Origin: Asanoa hainanensis
GTDB lineage: Bacteria > Actinomycetota > Actinomycetes > Mycobacteriales > Micromonosporaceae
Length of the DNA: 64,000 bases
Assembly (NCBI RefSeq): GCF_900188485.1
Contig: NZ_FZPH01000004.1
Location: forward strand, 315,304 to 379,303
Direction of reading: 5' to 3'
The notes beneath the pieces are model-generated. The model was not told the origin of the DNA and did not search any database. It saw only the letters and a list, made by a program, of their open reading frames with translations. The position numbers were made by a program, and so were the translations under genes. This document shows, piece by piece, positions 33,239 to 41,545 of this stretch. Numbering within the stretch: position 1 is the stretch's first letter; each line of letters opens with the position of its first letter.

Positions 33239-34555
33239 CTAACGCTGAGGCGACGCCACGACCGTGATGCCCAGGGCTCGCGCGAACGTGTGTGACAGGG
33301 CGATCAGGTCGTCGGCGGTGATGGTGGCGCCCGACAGGCTCGTGACGCCGCCGATGCCGTCCAGGTCGCAGTCGGTGAAGCGCGCGCCGGCGGCGTTGGC
33401 GTTGGAGAACTGCGCCCCGGTCAGGTCGCAACCGATGAACTCGGCTCGCCGCAGGTCCGCTCCCGTGAAGTCGGCCCCCGTCAGGTTGCAGCCGGTGAGG
33501 CGCACGTGGGCGAACGTCGTGAAGCGGAAACCGGCCAGGTCCGCGCGGCAGTCCTCGAACGTCACGTCGCGCAGCGTGCCGGCGGTGCACTGGGCGCCGG
33601 TCAACCGGACGCTGGTCAGCCGCGTGCGCAGCAGCGCCGGCTTGGTCAGGCGGGCGTTGGCCCAGTCGCAGTGCGAGACCTCGCAGTCCGTGAAGCGGGG
33701 CTGGTCGAGCACCGCCGAGGCGAGGGTGGTGCGCTCGAACCGGCACTGGTCGAACTCCACCGCGTCGGCCTCCTGGGCCGACAGGTCCAGGCCGGTGAAC
33801 GACAGCCGGCGCGACAATCCCTCGTGTTCGAGGTCCGCGGTTCCTTCCGTCAACGGAGCCAGGCGGGGGTCGGCGGGAGCGTGTTGAGCTGGCACGTCGT
33901 CCACCGTAGTCAACCCCCGATCGCCTGCGGCAGCGGCCGGTACCCGGAGTCCAGCGGTCAGCGCGAGGGCGCCGAGCACCGCCAGCGAACCGTGCGCCGG
34001 CTGCTCGATCAGCCCGGCCACCTCGTCGATCAGCACGAGGTCGGCGGGCGACCAGCCAGCGACCTGGGGTGGCGACCGGCGGATCGCCGCCTGCTCCGCG
34101 TCGGACAGGATCCCGTCCGCGGCCACCGCCGGGTCGCTCAGGAACTCGGCCACCACGTCGGCCGGGTCTACGCGCGGCCACAGCCGGTCGAGGAGGTCGC
34201 GGACCGGCTGGCTCCGGCCGACCTGCCGGGCCCACGCCTCGCCGGGCACCAGCCCACGCCGCTCGGCCTGCCGCCGCACCAGGTCGACGAGCCCGGAACG
34301 CAGCCGTTCCCGCCCGGCGCCGTACCGTGGCGACTCCTGCCAGATCTCGTCCATCAGCCGGGCCTGGGCGCCTTCGGAGATCCGCCAGCGGTACGCACCG
34401 TCGGGCACCACCAGGCGCTCGGTCGGCTCGCCGAGCCGGCCGTAGAGGGCTCGCGCCAGCACGGTGGCCATCCGTGGGTCGTGCTTGACGACCGCGGCGG
34501 CGTCGTCGTCCGTTCGGGAAGCGGCTCCGAGGAGCTCGGTGAGATCGTCCAGCAT
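33239..34555 (-). CDS. HelD/HelR-like middle segment fused to pentapeptide repeats
   Basis: 438 aa from ATG 34555, preceded by GGGGGG. Residues about 1-210 resemble part of the UvrD-like ATPase of HelD/HelR (RNAP-recycling motor), the region between the ATP motifs. Examples are DDDAAAVVKHDPRMATVLAR, then GAGRERLRSGLVDLVRR, VRDLLDRLWPRVDPADVVAE and GWSPADLVLIDEVAGLIE. Walker A and the later helicase motifs are absent. Residues about 265-420 are pentapeptide repeats (A(D/N)Lxx: LTGADFTGADLRRAEFIGCD, LTGAQFSNANAAGARFTDCD), a b-helix known to mimic DNA. Divergent from a TetR gene across a palindromic operator. The helicase origin is from memory and needs a profile search. Confidence 0.65.
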   Translation of the reverse strand: MLDDLTELLGAASRTDDDAAAVVKHDPRMATVLARALYGRLGEPTERLVVPDGAYRWRISEGAQARLMDEIWQESPRYGAGRERLRSGLVDLVRRQAERRGLVPGEAWARQVGRSQPVRDLLDRLWPRVDPADVVAEFLSDPAVAADGILSDAEQAAIRRSPPQVAGWSPADLVLIDEVAGLIEQPAHGSLAVLGALALTAGLRVPAAAAGDRGLTTVDDVPAQHAPADPRLAPLTEGTADLEHEGLSRRLSFTGLDLSAQEADAVEFDQCRFERTTLASAVLDQPRFTDCEVSHCDWANARLTKPALLRTRLTSVRLTGAQCTAGTLRDVTFEDCRADLAGFRFTTFAHVRLTGCNLTGADFTGADLRRAEFIGCDLTGAQFSNANAAGARFTDCDLDGIGGVTSLSGATITADDLIALSHTFARALGITVVASPQR

Positions 34556-34577
34556 GAAGAACCCCCCGTGGCGGTCT

Positions 34578-34588
34578 TTACTGAGTAA
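34578..34588. promoter_or_regulatory. Palindrome upstream of the pentapeptide gene
   Basis: TTACT-G-AGTAA inside an AT-rich patch that would be the promoter region of the minus-strand gene. It is also enclosed by GGTCTT (34573-34578) and AAGACC (34594-34599). It may be a binding site or an RNA hairpin in the 5' leader. Confidence 0.45.
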
Positions 34589-34622
34589 ATAATAAGACCC
34601 AGTAATAGATTTGCCCAAGTGA

Positions 34623-34638
34623 ACTATCGGCCGATAGT
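34623..34638. promoter_or_regulatory. TetR operator
   Basis: Perfect 16-bp palindrome ACTATCGG-CCGATAGT, nine bases before the GTG of the TetR gene and in the shared intergenic region with the divergent pentapeptide gene. This is the position and symmetry expected for an autoregulatory TetR site controlling both genes. Confidence 0.8.
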
Positions 34639-34647
34639 GTCGGGGCC

Positions 34648-35265
34648 GTGACCGACCAGGCGGGGCTCCGCGAACGCAAGCGGCAACGCACCCACGACGC
34701 GATCTCGACCGCGGCCGTCGATCTCTTCCTGGCCCGCGGGTTCGACGCCGTCTCGGTCGCCGACGTGGCGGCCGCGGCCGAGGTGTCCAAGCCGACGCTG
34801 TTCAAATACTTCCCGACGAAGGAAGACCTCGTGCTGCACCGGATCGCCGACCACCTCGGCGAGGCCGGCCGGGTGGTCGCCGGCCGCGGCCCGGGAGAGA
34901 GCCCACTGGCCGCGCTGCGCCGCCACTTCCTCGACGGGCTGCGGCGCCGCGACCCGGTCACCGGTCTCAACGACCATCCGCAGGTGCTGGCGTACCACCG
35001 GATGGTCTTCGAGACCCCCAGCCTGGCCACCCGGGTGGCCAGCTTCGCCGAGGCGGACGAGGCGGCGCTGGCGGCGGCCCTCGACCCGCGCGGCGGGCTG
35101 CGAGCGCGGCTGGCCGCGGGCCAGATCATCGTCGTCCAGCGGATCCTGGCGCGCGACAACTGGCGGCGACTCGTCGACGGCTGCACGGCCGACGCGGCAT
35201 ACCGGCCGGCGTTGGCGGCCGCCAACCGCGGCTTCGACCTGCTGGAGTCGGGTCTCGGGGGTTAG
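34648..35265 (+). CDS. TetR-family transcriptional repressor
   Basis: 205 aa, GTG 34648. The N-terminal TetR DNA-binding domain is clear (RTHDAISTAAVDLFLARGFD, VADVAAAAEVSKPTLFKYFP). The C-terminal ligand domain is of the mycofactocin/actinorhodin-type ('TetR_C') with RHFLDGLRRRD and LAYHRMVFETPSLATRV. The ligand is unknown. It presumably represses itself and the divergent HelD-like/pentapeptide gene through the palindrome at 34623-34638. Confidence 0.88.
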   Translation: MTDQAGLRERKRQRTHDAISTAAVDLFLARGFDAVSVADVAAAAEVSKPTLFKYFPTKEDLVLHRIADHLGEAGRVVAGRGPGESPLAALRRHFLDGLRRRDPVTGLNDHPQVLAYHRMVFETPSLATRVASFAEADEAALAAALDPRGGLRARLAAGQIIVVQRILARDNWRRLVDGCTADAAYRPALAAANRGFDLLESGLGG

Positions 35266-35433
35266 TCCTCGGGTTCCTCAGCCTCCCGGTGGGTTCGACC
35301 CGCGTCAAGATCACGCTGTGCTCTTCACGTCGGCGTCACCCCCGGGCATCGCCCTGGTGGTCGGGGAGCTTTCCGGCATCGGGGCTAGCCGGGCCGGCGT
35401 TCCCGTGCCTTCCAGGCGCCGCAGCGGCGGCGT

Positions 35434-35967
35434 TCACCCCCTGCCGGAGACTTCCTGCGCTTCGACTCCGCCTTGCACCGCGCGCACCTGACGAGGGGCT
35501 TTTCGAGCGGTCCGGCCCGGCGCTTCGATCGCGCGGTGCAGTTCGTCGGCCAACCGGCAGGCACGCTGGTAGGGCCGGAAGCCGCGGAGGGCAGCCTGAT
35601 CTTCGATGTAGGGCCCGCTCTTGCGGATCGCCGACGAGAACGACCGGCCCATCGCGTTCAGGATCATCGACTGTTCGACGTGACCCGCGTCCCAGGCGAT
35701 GGCGATGGTTTCCATCACCGCCAGCGCGTGGTGCAGGTCGCCCCGCTCCGCCTCCGTGAGCTGGTCGAACGTCTCGGGCTTCAAGTCCGGCAGGCGACGG
35801 TGCATCACCCGACGGCCGGCACGTGCAGCGGAGGCGAGGTAGCGCTCCTGCAGGTCCAGGAACATCTTCAGCCGGTCGGCCCGGGTGGTGCGGCGGAAAC
35901 CCCAGACGGCCACGCACAGGCTGACGACCGGCGACAGCACCGCCACGTAGATCGACGCGGAGCTCAT
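35434..35967 (-). CDS. Membrane-anchored protein of the nitrilase-ATPase operon
   Basis: 177 aa, ATG 35967 overlapping the previous stop (ATGA). One N-terminal helix (about 5-24, IYVAVLSPVVSLCVAVWGFR) is followed by a cytoplasmic helical domain (TTRADRLKMFLDLQERYLAS, AERGDLHHALAVMETIAIAW, VEQSMILNAMGRSFSSAIRK). The layout resembles the DUF4760-like proteins often found beside defence or signalling genes; family membership is uncertain. As the third gene it is co-translated with the large ATPase and could hold the complex at the membrane. Confidence 0.7.
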   Translation of the reverse strand: MSSASIYVAVLSPVVSLCVAVWGFRRTTRADRLKMFLDLQERYLASAARAGRRVMHRRLPDLKPETFDQLTEAERGDLHHALAVMETIAIAWDAGHVEQSMILNAMGRSFSSAIRKSGPYIEDQAALRGFRPYQRACRLADELHRAIEAPGRTARKAPRQVRAVQGGVEAQEVSGRG

Positions 35968-36395
35968 CGGGTGCCGTACTCGCGCCTCGACCGGACGCCG
36001 TCGCCGGCCCGCTGCCGGGTCATCATGGCGGCCCGACCCGGCGCCAGCGGACTGGAATAGCGACTGCGGAGCTTGTCGACGAGCTGGAAGAGACCGGCGT
36101 GGACGGCGTCCCGGAACGTATGCGGGGTCGCCGAGTAGAGCCAGCGGAGCGCCTCCAGCGTGCCGTTGCTGCGCACCTTCTGCTCGAGCTTCTCGAGTTG
36201 GCTGTCGTCGCAGTTCTGGACGATCGCCCGTCCGATGATGAACTCCAGGTCTTCCCGCACGGACTGTCGCTCGTCGGCGGTGAGGTCCGCCAGGCCGTGC
36301 TCCTCGAAGAAGAGCGAGTGCACCCGCAATGCCGCGTGTACCTGGGCTAGGTCGTCGACGATGGTCCGTTCCTCCGGCACGTTCGGCGTGGTCAT
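35964..36395 (-). CDS. Hypothetical helical protein of the nitrilase-ATPase operon
   Basis: 143 aa, ATG 36395 overlapping the stop of the ATPase gene (ATGA). Mostly helical: VDDLAQVHAALRVHSLFFEE, VREDLEFIIGRAIVQNCDDS, LEALRWLYSATPHTFRDAVH. The tail is basic (MMTRQRAGDGVRSRREYG). No domain is recognised. The strict coupling with both neighbours implies a fixed stoichiometry with the 1255-aa protein and the membrane protein. Confidence 0.7.
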   Translation of the reverse strand: MTTPNVPEERTIVDDLAQVHAALRVHSLFFEEHGLADLTADERQSVREDLEFIIGRAIVQNCDDSQLEKLEQKVRSNGTLEALRWLYSATPHTFRDAVHAGLFQLVDKLRSRYSSPLAPGRAAMMTRQRAGDGVRSRREYGTR

Positions 36396-39300
36396 CGCGA
36401 CCCCTTCTGCTCGGCTTTCGCGAACCCGGCCCCGTCGCTGCGCGCGGCCGCCTCGTCGACGGCCCCGTCTTCATCTCGAATCATGGCATGTTCGACCGTT
36501 TTAAAGGGCTTTGTCCCATATGCGTCGCCGGGCGGCTCGGGGTCGTCCCCAGTCGGTGGGAAGAAGTCGCCGGACGCGATCCGGATGCGTCGGTCCCGGC
36601 TGACCCGCGCCCGCCTGACCTCCTCGCGGCTGAGCCACATCTTCTCGTCGATCATGCGAGTCTCGATTAGCCTGCGTGCCCCGGGATAACCCTTGTCCGG
36701 GCTGGCGGGTGGCATCCCTAGGCTGAGGGTGGTGCTCCGCTCGCCGAGCAGCACCTGCGCCACGGCATGGTGACGGCCCGGGTCCCGCAGCCGTTTCGGG
36801 TCGACCCCCATCTCCTTGCTCAGCAGCTTCGCGTCGCTGGGCGAAGCGCTGAAGACCACCCGGTTGGCCACGTTGCTCATCACCGCCTCGTACAGCTGTT
36901 TGGACTCACTGTTCGTGAATCGCGAATCGGTCAGCTGATGCAGGCTCTGGTTGGCCAGAACCAGCCCGAGGCCGAACTTGCGGCCCTCCGCGATCATCGT
37001 CTCGAAGCCACACTCGGCGAAGAACTGGAACTCGTCGACGTAGAGATAGAAGGGCTGAGGTTCGCCGCCCGCCGCGTGTCGGCGGTAGACCGCGGCGAGA
37101 ATGCGCTCCTGGATGAAGTTGCCCAGGAGCGCGGCCGCCGAACGGCTCAACGCGTATTCCGGGATTTTTACCAGGAGCACGCCGCCGTCGTGGACGACCT
37201 GCTCGATGGAGACCGAGGACGGGCCGCCGGCCAGAACGTGGCCCAGCACGCCTTCGTGTGAGATCTCGCTGAACTTGGAAAGCGCTCGGGTGAGCACCTG
37301 GGAGATATCGGCTCGACTGAGCCCATCGAAGTTCAACCAGCGGTCCTGGAGGGCGACATCGGCCAGCGCGTGACTTATCCATCGTCGACTCTTATCGTTA
37401 CGAAGGATGCGAACAATATCCAGGATCGTCGGTTCCTTGAGAGGGTAGCTTTCGTCGTTGATCGACTCAAGCGTGAGCCGCATAAGATCTTCGAACCGCG
37501 ACCCGTACGATTCGTATGGCGACTGTCTGGTGAGCAGTTGGATGAATCTCTCCATGGCGAGAATGCGATCGTCACCCGCTTTGACGTCCAAGTCGAGGGG
37601 GTTGAGAACAGGCAGATGCGATTCGTTCTCGAAATCGAGCAGTACGACATTCTCGCGATCCGCGACATGGCCCAGCAAGAAATCGACCAGGTCACCGTGC
37701 GGGTCGATGACCGCTATCCCACGATTCTGCCGGAGATCCTCGCGAGCCATCAACTTCAGTAGATTGGTCTTGCCGGCACCGGTCTGCCCCATGATGTGCA
37801 GGTGCCGCAGCCGCGCCTCGGTGGGCAGCCGAATGTCCCGACCACCCTGCGCCCGGTCCACTGTGGTCGGTGAGGTGCCTAGGTAGACGCCATGAGCCGG
37901 GAGGTTGACCTCGGCCAGGCCGTCCATCGGCGCCGCCTCCACCGCTAGGTCGTCGCCCCGGCGCAGCAGCTCGAACGGTGGATGGAACAACCGCAGCGCC
38001 TCCGCGGGTCGCAGGCCGGTCTGGGCCGCGCCGTCGCCGGCGGCGTGGGCGCCGTCCGCCGCCACCACGTCGAACGGCTCGGCGCCGAAGATGGCCACTC
38101 CGATCGAGCTGAGGACGTGCTCGCCGAGCGCGTCGGCGGCGGAGACCAGCACGGTAACGCCGAGGTTCGCTCGCGCGCTGCGGTCCTCGGCCGCTGCCCT
38201 GCGAAGGAACGCGGCGGCCCGCCGGTCGGTCTCCGACAGGAACGACCGCAGCGCCACGTCCTCGTGGCTCGGCTCGCGCTGCGGATCCTTGGCGAGCACG
38301 CGGTGACAGGTGAGCTGGAGACTCACCGGCCCGCGCTGTAGCTGCAGATAGCCCACCACGTGGCTCCAGTCCTCGGCGCTGAACGGGGTGGCATCGTTGT
38401 GGGGGCGCAGCTCGTACTGATGAGGCAGGTTGGACGTCGGGTCGGCCGACGACGGCGAGAGCCGCCAGCCGGCCTGTAGCGCCACTTCCAGCTGGGCACC
38501 GAGCCCGTCGGCCAGATCCATCTGGTGGCCGAGGTCGTCGGACCGCGTGACCGCGAGGGCGTCCAGCGTTGGCACCAACCCGCCGCCGGTCCGCTCGGCC
38601 GTGGCCAACCGATAGATCAGGCATACCGATTCGTCATGGCTGAGTGACAGGGCGCGCAGCACGTTCAACTGCTGCGCGAATCCGGCCAACGGGTCGATCC
38701 CGTTGCGGGGTATGAGCCGACGCTTGAAGAACGTCGAACCGGGCGCCGGCGTGGCGCCATTGTCGTCGATGTGCGTGCTCTGGACGGTGGCCCGCAGCTC
38801 CGGGCGGACGTCGGGTTCCAGCATGCCGCGCAGCCTGCGTAGGTCGTCGATGTGCGAGCCCAGCTCCGGGGGTGAGTCGGCGCGGGTCAGTGCCGGTTGC
38901 CAGATGTCCAGCAGCGCGCCCAGGACCCGGTAACGCAGCTCGCTCTCCGACTCCACCTGGCTGAGCCGGATGTGCGTCTTGAGCAGTTGGAGGCCCTCGA
39001 CGTCGCGGAAGTTGCGATACCGGGAGGCCAGCGCCTCCACCGCGGTTCGCAACAGCTCGTTGACGCTCCTCGTATCGGCGACGTGGCGCTGGACGGCGGC
39101 GAGATAGGCACCCACCACCTCCTTTGGCAGCGGCAGTTCCCAGCCTGCCAGCTCCTCCGCGATGGACGAAGCGCTCAGCTCCGCGCGGTCGCGTCCGGGT
39201 GCGCCGTAGAGCACGGCTGACCGGTGAACGATGCGGTTGTGGGTCGGCGTGGTCGAGCTCGGCGATGCCGCGTAGCCGGAGCAGTCGGCGATCACCACGC

Positions 39301-40159
39301 CTTCCGCGGCTGGAAGCGGCATCGTTCCTTTGTCGACGATGAAGTCCAGGCCGCCCATCCGAGGTACGACGATCGCGCTCCCGCCCGCGTCAGCCCGGTT
39401 GGCGATGACGGTGATGAAATCGCGGTTCTTGGCGTAGAAGTCGTCGGCAGGCCGCGTCATCGCGGCTACGAGGGCCAGTTGCGGCGTGCCGCCGTTGTCC
39501 AACCAGGCGTAGCCGGCCTTGAGGTAGTCCATACAGATCGCCAGGCCCACGACGTATTGTCGGCCGTGCGCGGCCAGCGTCACTTCGGCGATGCCGGAGC
39601 CCGGAACGAGGTGCTCGCCCTCGGCCCCGAACTTCTTGGTGACGACGCGACTCTGGTCGGCGTCGACGTAGACGGCGCAGTTGTTGCGCACCTCGGCCGG
39701 GTCCGTGAAACCCAACCGGCGCAGCGTTTCCAGGTCGGCCTCGTCGCGTAGTTCGCCGATGCCGGCGAAGACCGCGAGTTTCTCGCGATAGCCGATCAGT
39801 ATCTCGGCGAGGTCGACCGGCACGAGGTATTCGGGGAAGACCGCCACGTCGACCCGCTCGGCGACCAGAAAGTCGAGGATTTGCTTCAGCTTCAACCGGA
39901 GGTTCTCGATGCCGTGATCCCGCGCCAGGTCGATCGTTGTCCCGGTGGCGTCGCTGAGACTCCCGTCCAGCCGCAGGTCGGCGATCGCGTGGCCGGCTGC
40001 CGACGGGCGCGTGGCGGCCCAGTCGAGCAGCGGTTCGTCGGGCGCCCAGTGCGAACCGCGCACGGTGCTCAGATTCGGCGTGTAGGAGAGCTGGACGGCG
40101 GCGAGACGAAGGACGTCCGGGCGTGGCGTCGGGCCATTCTTCGCACTTAGTTCCGCCAT
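36392..40159 (-). CDS. Nitrilase domain fused to VirD4/TraG-HerA-like translocase ATPase
   Basis: 1255 aa. Residues about 15-320 form a carbon-nitrogen hydrolase domain with the full triad: Glu110 (VAVFPEYLVP), Lys175/176 (VVTKKFGAEGE) and Cys209 (VGLAICMDYL), plus the usual VIANRADAGGSAIVVP strand. Residues about 330-780 form a large unassigned middle region. Residues about 785-1130 form a hexameric-translocase-type ATPase: Walker A GQTGAGKTN (791-799), VIDPHGDLVDFLL, Walker B FYLYVDEFQFF (1037-1047) with TMIAEGRKFGLGLVLANQ after it, as in TraG/TraD 'TraM-recognition' proteins. A basic/acidic tail follows. Soluble: no TraG-type membrane helices. First gene of a three-gene coupled operon; no relaxase or pilus gene nearby. 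Probably a nucleic-acid pump guided or switched by an amidase-type domain. Confidence 0.8.
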   Translation of the reverse strand: MAELSAKNGPTPRPDVLRLAAVQLSYTPNLSTVRGSHWAPDEPLLDWAATRPSAAGHAIADLRLDGSLSDATGTTIDLARDHGIENLRLKLKQILDFLVAERVDVAVFPEYLVPVDLAEILIGYREKLAVFAGIGELRDEADLETLRRLGFTDPAEVRNNCAVYVDADQSRVVTKKFGAEGEHLVPGSGIAEVTLAAHGRQYVVGLAICMDYLKAGYAWLDNGGTPQLALVAAMTRPADDFYAKNRDFITVIANRADAGGSAIVVPRMGGLDFIVDKGTMPLPAAEGVVIADCSGYAASPSSTTPTHNRIVHRSAVLYGAPGRDRAELSASSIAEELAGWELPLPKEVVGAYLAAVQRHVADTRSVNELLRTAVEALASRYRNFRDVEGLQLLKTHIRLSQVESESELRYRVLGALLDIWQPALTRADSPPELGSHIDDLRRLRGMLEPDVRPELRATVQSTHIDDNGATPAPGSTFFKRRLIPRNGIDPLAGFAQQLNVLRALSLSHDESVCLIYRLATAERTGGGLVPTLDALAVTRSDDLGHQMDLADGLGAQLEVALQAGWRLSPSSADPTSNLPHQYELRPHNDATPFSAEDWSHVVGYLQLQRGPVSLQLTCHRVLAKDPQREPSHEDVALRSFLSETDRRAAAFLRRAAAEDRSARANLGVTVLVSAADALGEHVLSSIGVAIFGAEPFDVVAADGAHAAGDGAAQTGLRPAEALRLFHPPFELLRRGDDLAVEAAPMDGLAEVNLPAHGVYLGTSPTTVDRAQGGRDIRLPTEARLRHLHIMGQTGAGKTNLLKLMAREDLRQNRGIAVIDPHGDLVDFLLGHVADRENVVLLDFENESHLPVLNPLDLDVKAGDDRILAMERFIQLLTRQSPYESYGSRFEDLMRLTLESINDESYPLKEPTILDIVRILRNDKSRRWISHALADVALQDRWLNFDGLSRADISQVLTRALSKFSEISHEGVLGHVLAGGPSSVSIEQVVHDGGVLLVKIPEYALSRSAAALLGNFIQERILAAVYRRHAAGGEPQPFYLYVDEFQFFAECGFETMIAEGRKFGLGLVLANQSLHQLTDSRFTNSESKQLYEAVMSNVANRVVFSASPSDAKLLSKEMGVDPKRLRDPGRHHAVAQVLLGERSTTLSLGMPPASPDKGYPGARRLIETRMIDEKMWLSREEVRRARVSRDRRIRIASGDFFPPTGDDPEPPGDAYGTKPFKTVEHAMIRDEDGAVDEAAARSDGAGFAKAEQKGSR

Positions 40160-40260
40160 TGTGCGGATCCTTTTCCTAGATCTCCTGTCGGGTCAACCAC
40201 GCCTGCCTAACCGGGCCGGATAAACGAAGTTACGGCTGTGTCGTCATTCCGCAGATGGGC

Positions 40261-40292
40261 TACTCATAAGGGAGCATTCGGACTAATGAGTA
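40261..40292. promoter_or_regulatory. Inverted repeat in the promoter region of the nitrilase-ATPase operon
   Basis: TACTCAT (40261-40267) and ATGAGTA (40286-40292) form perfect 7-bp arms 18 bp apart, in an AT-rich patch about 100-135 bp before the ATG at 40159. The spacing suits a dimeric repressor. No regulator gene is in the operon itself. Confidence 0.5.
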
Positions 40293-40416
40293 TGACTATA
40301 GGGACGTGCTGGCATCATCACCATCGGGCAAATCCAGCTTGCACCGGATGAGGTACACCGTTCGTTTGAATGCCGTCACCGTGCGGATGAGCCACCCCCG
40401 CACACGCGGGAACGTG

Positions 40417-40722
40417 CTAGCTCTCGTCGCGGTCGGTCGTGAACGTGCGGGCCAGCACCGCCGCGATCGCCACGCCTACCACCGCGATGCCGACCTGGAT
40501 GGCGAGCACCAGCCAGTCGAAGCTGCGGCCGACGAGGTCGAAGCCGTTGCCGCTGTGTAGGTCCCAGCGGTCGGCGATCCACGTGCCGGCCACGGCCGCG
40601 CCGATCCCGATCAGCACGGTCGGGATGAGTCCGATGCGCTGACGGCCCGGCAGCAGGATGCGGGCGACGACTCCGACCACCGCGCCGAAGACGATCGCTA
40701 TGAGGTAGTCCTGCGCGCCCAT
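40417..40722 (-). CDS. GlsB/YeaQ/YmgE-like small membrane protein
   Basis: 101 aa, ATG 40722 after GAGGAGG. Three hydrophobic segments: DYLIAIVFGAVVGVVARILL, with the family's GxxxGxxAR-LLPG turn; LIPTVLIGIGAAVAGTWIAD; and the C-terminal LVLAIQVGIAVVGVAIAAVL. Related to transglycosylase-associated (GlsB/YeaQ/YmgE) stress proteins; a role in envelope stress is assumed. Single gene. Confidence 0.78.
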   Translation of the reverse strand: MGAQDYLIAIVFGAVVGVVARILLPGRQRIGLIPTVLIGIGAAVAGTWIADRWDLHSGNGFDLVGRSFDWLVLAIQVGIAVVGVAIAAVLARTFTTDRDES

Positions 40723-40827
40723 GGTGATTCCTCCTCGCGTTGTCGGGAGTGGTGTTCCCAACCACCGCGGGCGGTCAAACGTCGGCCGCGCGTGGCCCGG
40801 GTCGCGGGCCACGCGCGGCGGCGTGAA

Positions 40828-41466
40828 TCAGCCGCAGGTGTTCAGCATCGTCTGGAGCGCCGACTTCTCCGACGACTGGAGGCGTAGGCCCCAGTAGTAC
40901 TTGCTGGCGATCCACATCTTGGCGTACGTGCAGCGGTAGGCCGTCCGGGACGGCTGCCAGGTCGACGGGTCCTGGTCGCCCTTCGACTGGTTGACGTTGT
41001 CCGTCACCGCGATCAGCTGCGGCCGGGACAGGTCGTTGGCGAAGGACTGGCGGCGGGCCGTGGTCCAGCTGCTCGCACCCGACCGCCAGGCCTCGGCCAG
41101 CGGCACCACGTGGTCGATGTCGACGTCCGCGGCGTTGGACCAGGTGGCGCCGTCGTACGGGCTGTACCAGCTCCCGGACGTGGCGGCGCAGGAGCTGTTG
41201 ACCACGACGTTGCTGCCGTCGCGGCGCAGCACCGTCTCGCGGGTGTTGCAGGCGCCGGAGATGGTGATCCAGTGCGGGAACAGGTCCCGGGAGTAGCCGC
41301 TCGACGAGCCTTCCGCGGCCACGGTAAGGGCGTTGAGCTGGGACTGGGCGCTGGCGGTCGAGGGGATGCCGGGCGGGGTCGCGTTGGCCGGGGTGGCCGC
41401 CAGGGTGGCGACGGCGACCGCGGCCAGGATCGCCGCGGTCAGGGTGCGCCGACGGGATCGGAACAT
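40828..41466 (-). CDS. Secreted HNH endonuclease (GmrSD/DUF1524 type)
   Basis: 212 aa, ATG 41466. Signal peptide SRRRTLTAAILAAVAVATLA to PANA. The nuclease core is DVDIDHVVPLAEAWRSGASSW (bba-Me His), then SFANDLSRPQLIAVTDNVNQ (Asn) and KGDQDPSTWQP (Lys/Asp). All HNH positions appear present, plus two Cys pairs (ACNT/SSCA and YRCTY/NTCG) that suit an extracellular enzyme. Likely a scavenging nuclease. Confidence 0.87.
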   Translation of the reverse strand: MFRSRRRTLTAAILAAVAVATLAATPANATPPGIPSTASAQSQLNALTVAAEGSSSGYSRDLFPHWITISGACNTRETVLRRDGSNVVVNSSCAATSGSWYSPYDGATWSNAADVDIDHVVPLAEAWRSGASSWTTARRQSFANDLSRPQLIAVTDNVNQSKGDQDPSTWQPSRTAYRCTYAKMWIASKYYWGLRLQSSEKSALQTMLNTCG

Positions 41467-41545
41467 GATGCCTCCAAATGGGGGGTACGGAGACATCGAT
41501 CATGAGCGATAAGTGTTGCCGGGCGGTAGAGGGCAGATGAACCGA

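Noticed and set aside
36392-40159. Ordinary conjugative coupling protein
   Set aside because: It has a nitrilase domain in place of the TraG membrane helices, and no relaxase or T4SS gene is nearby.
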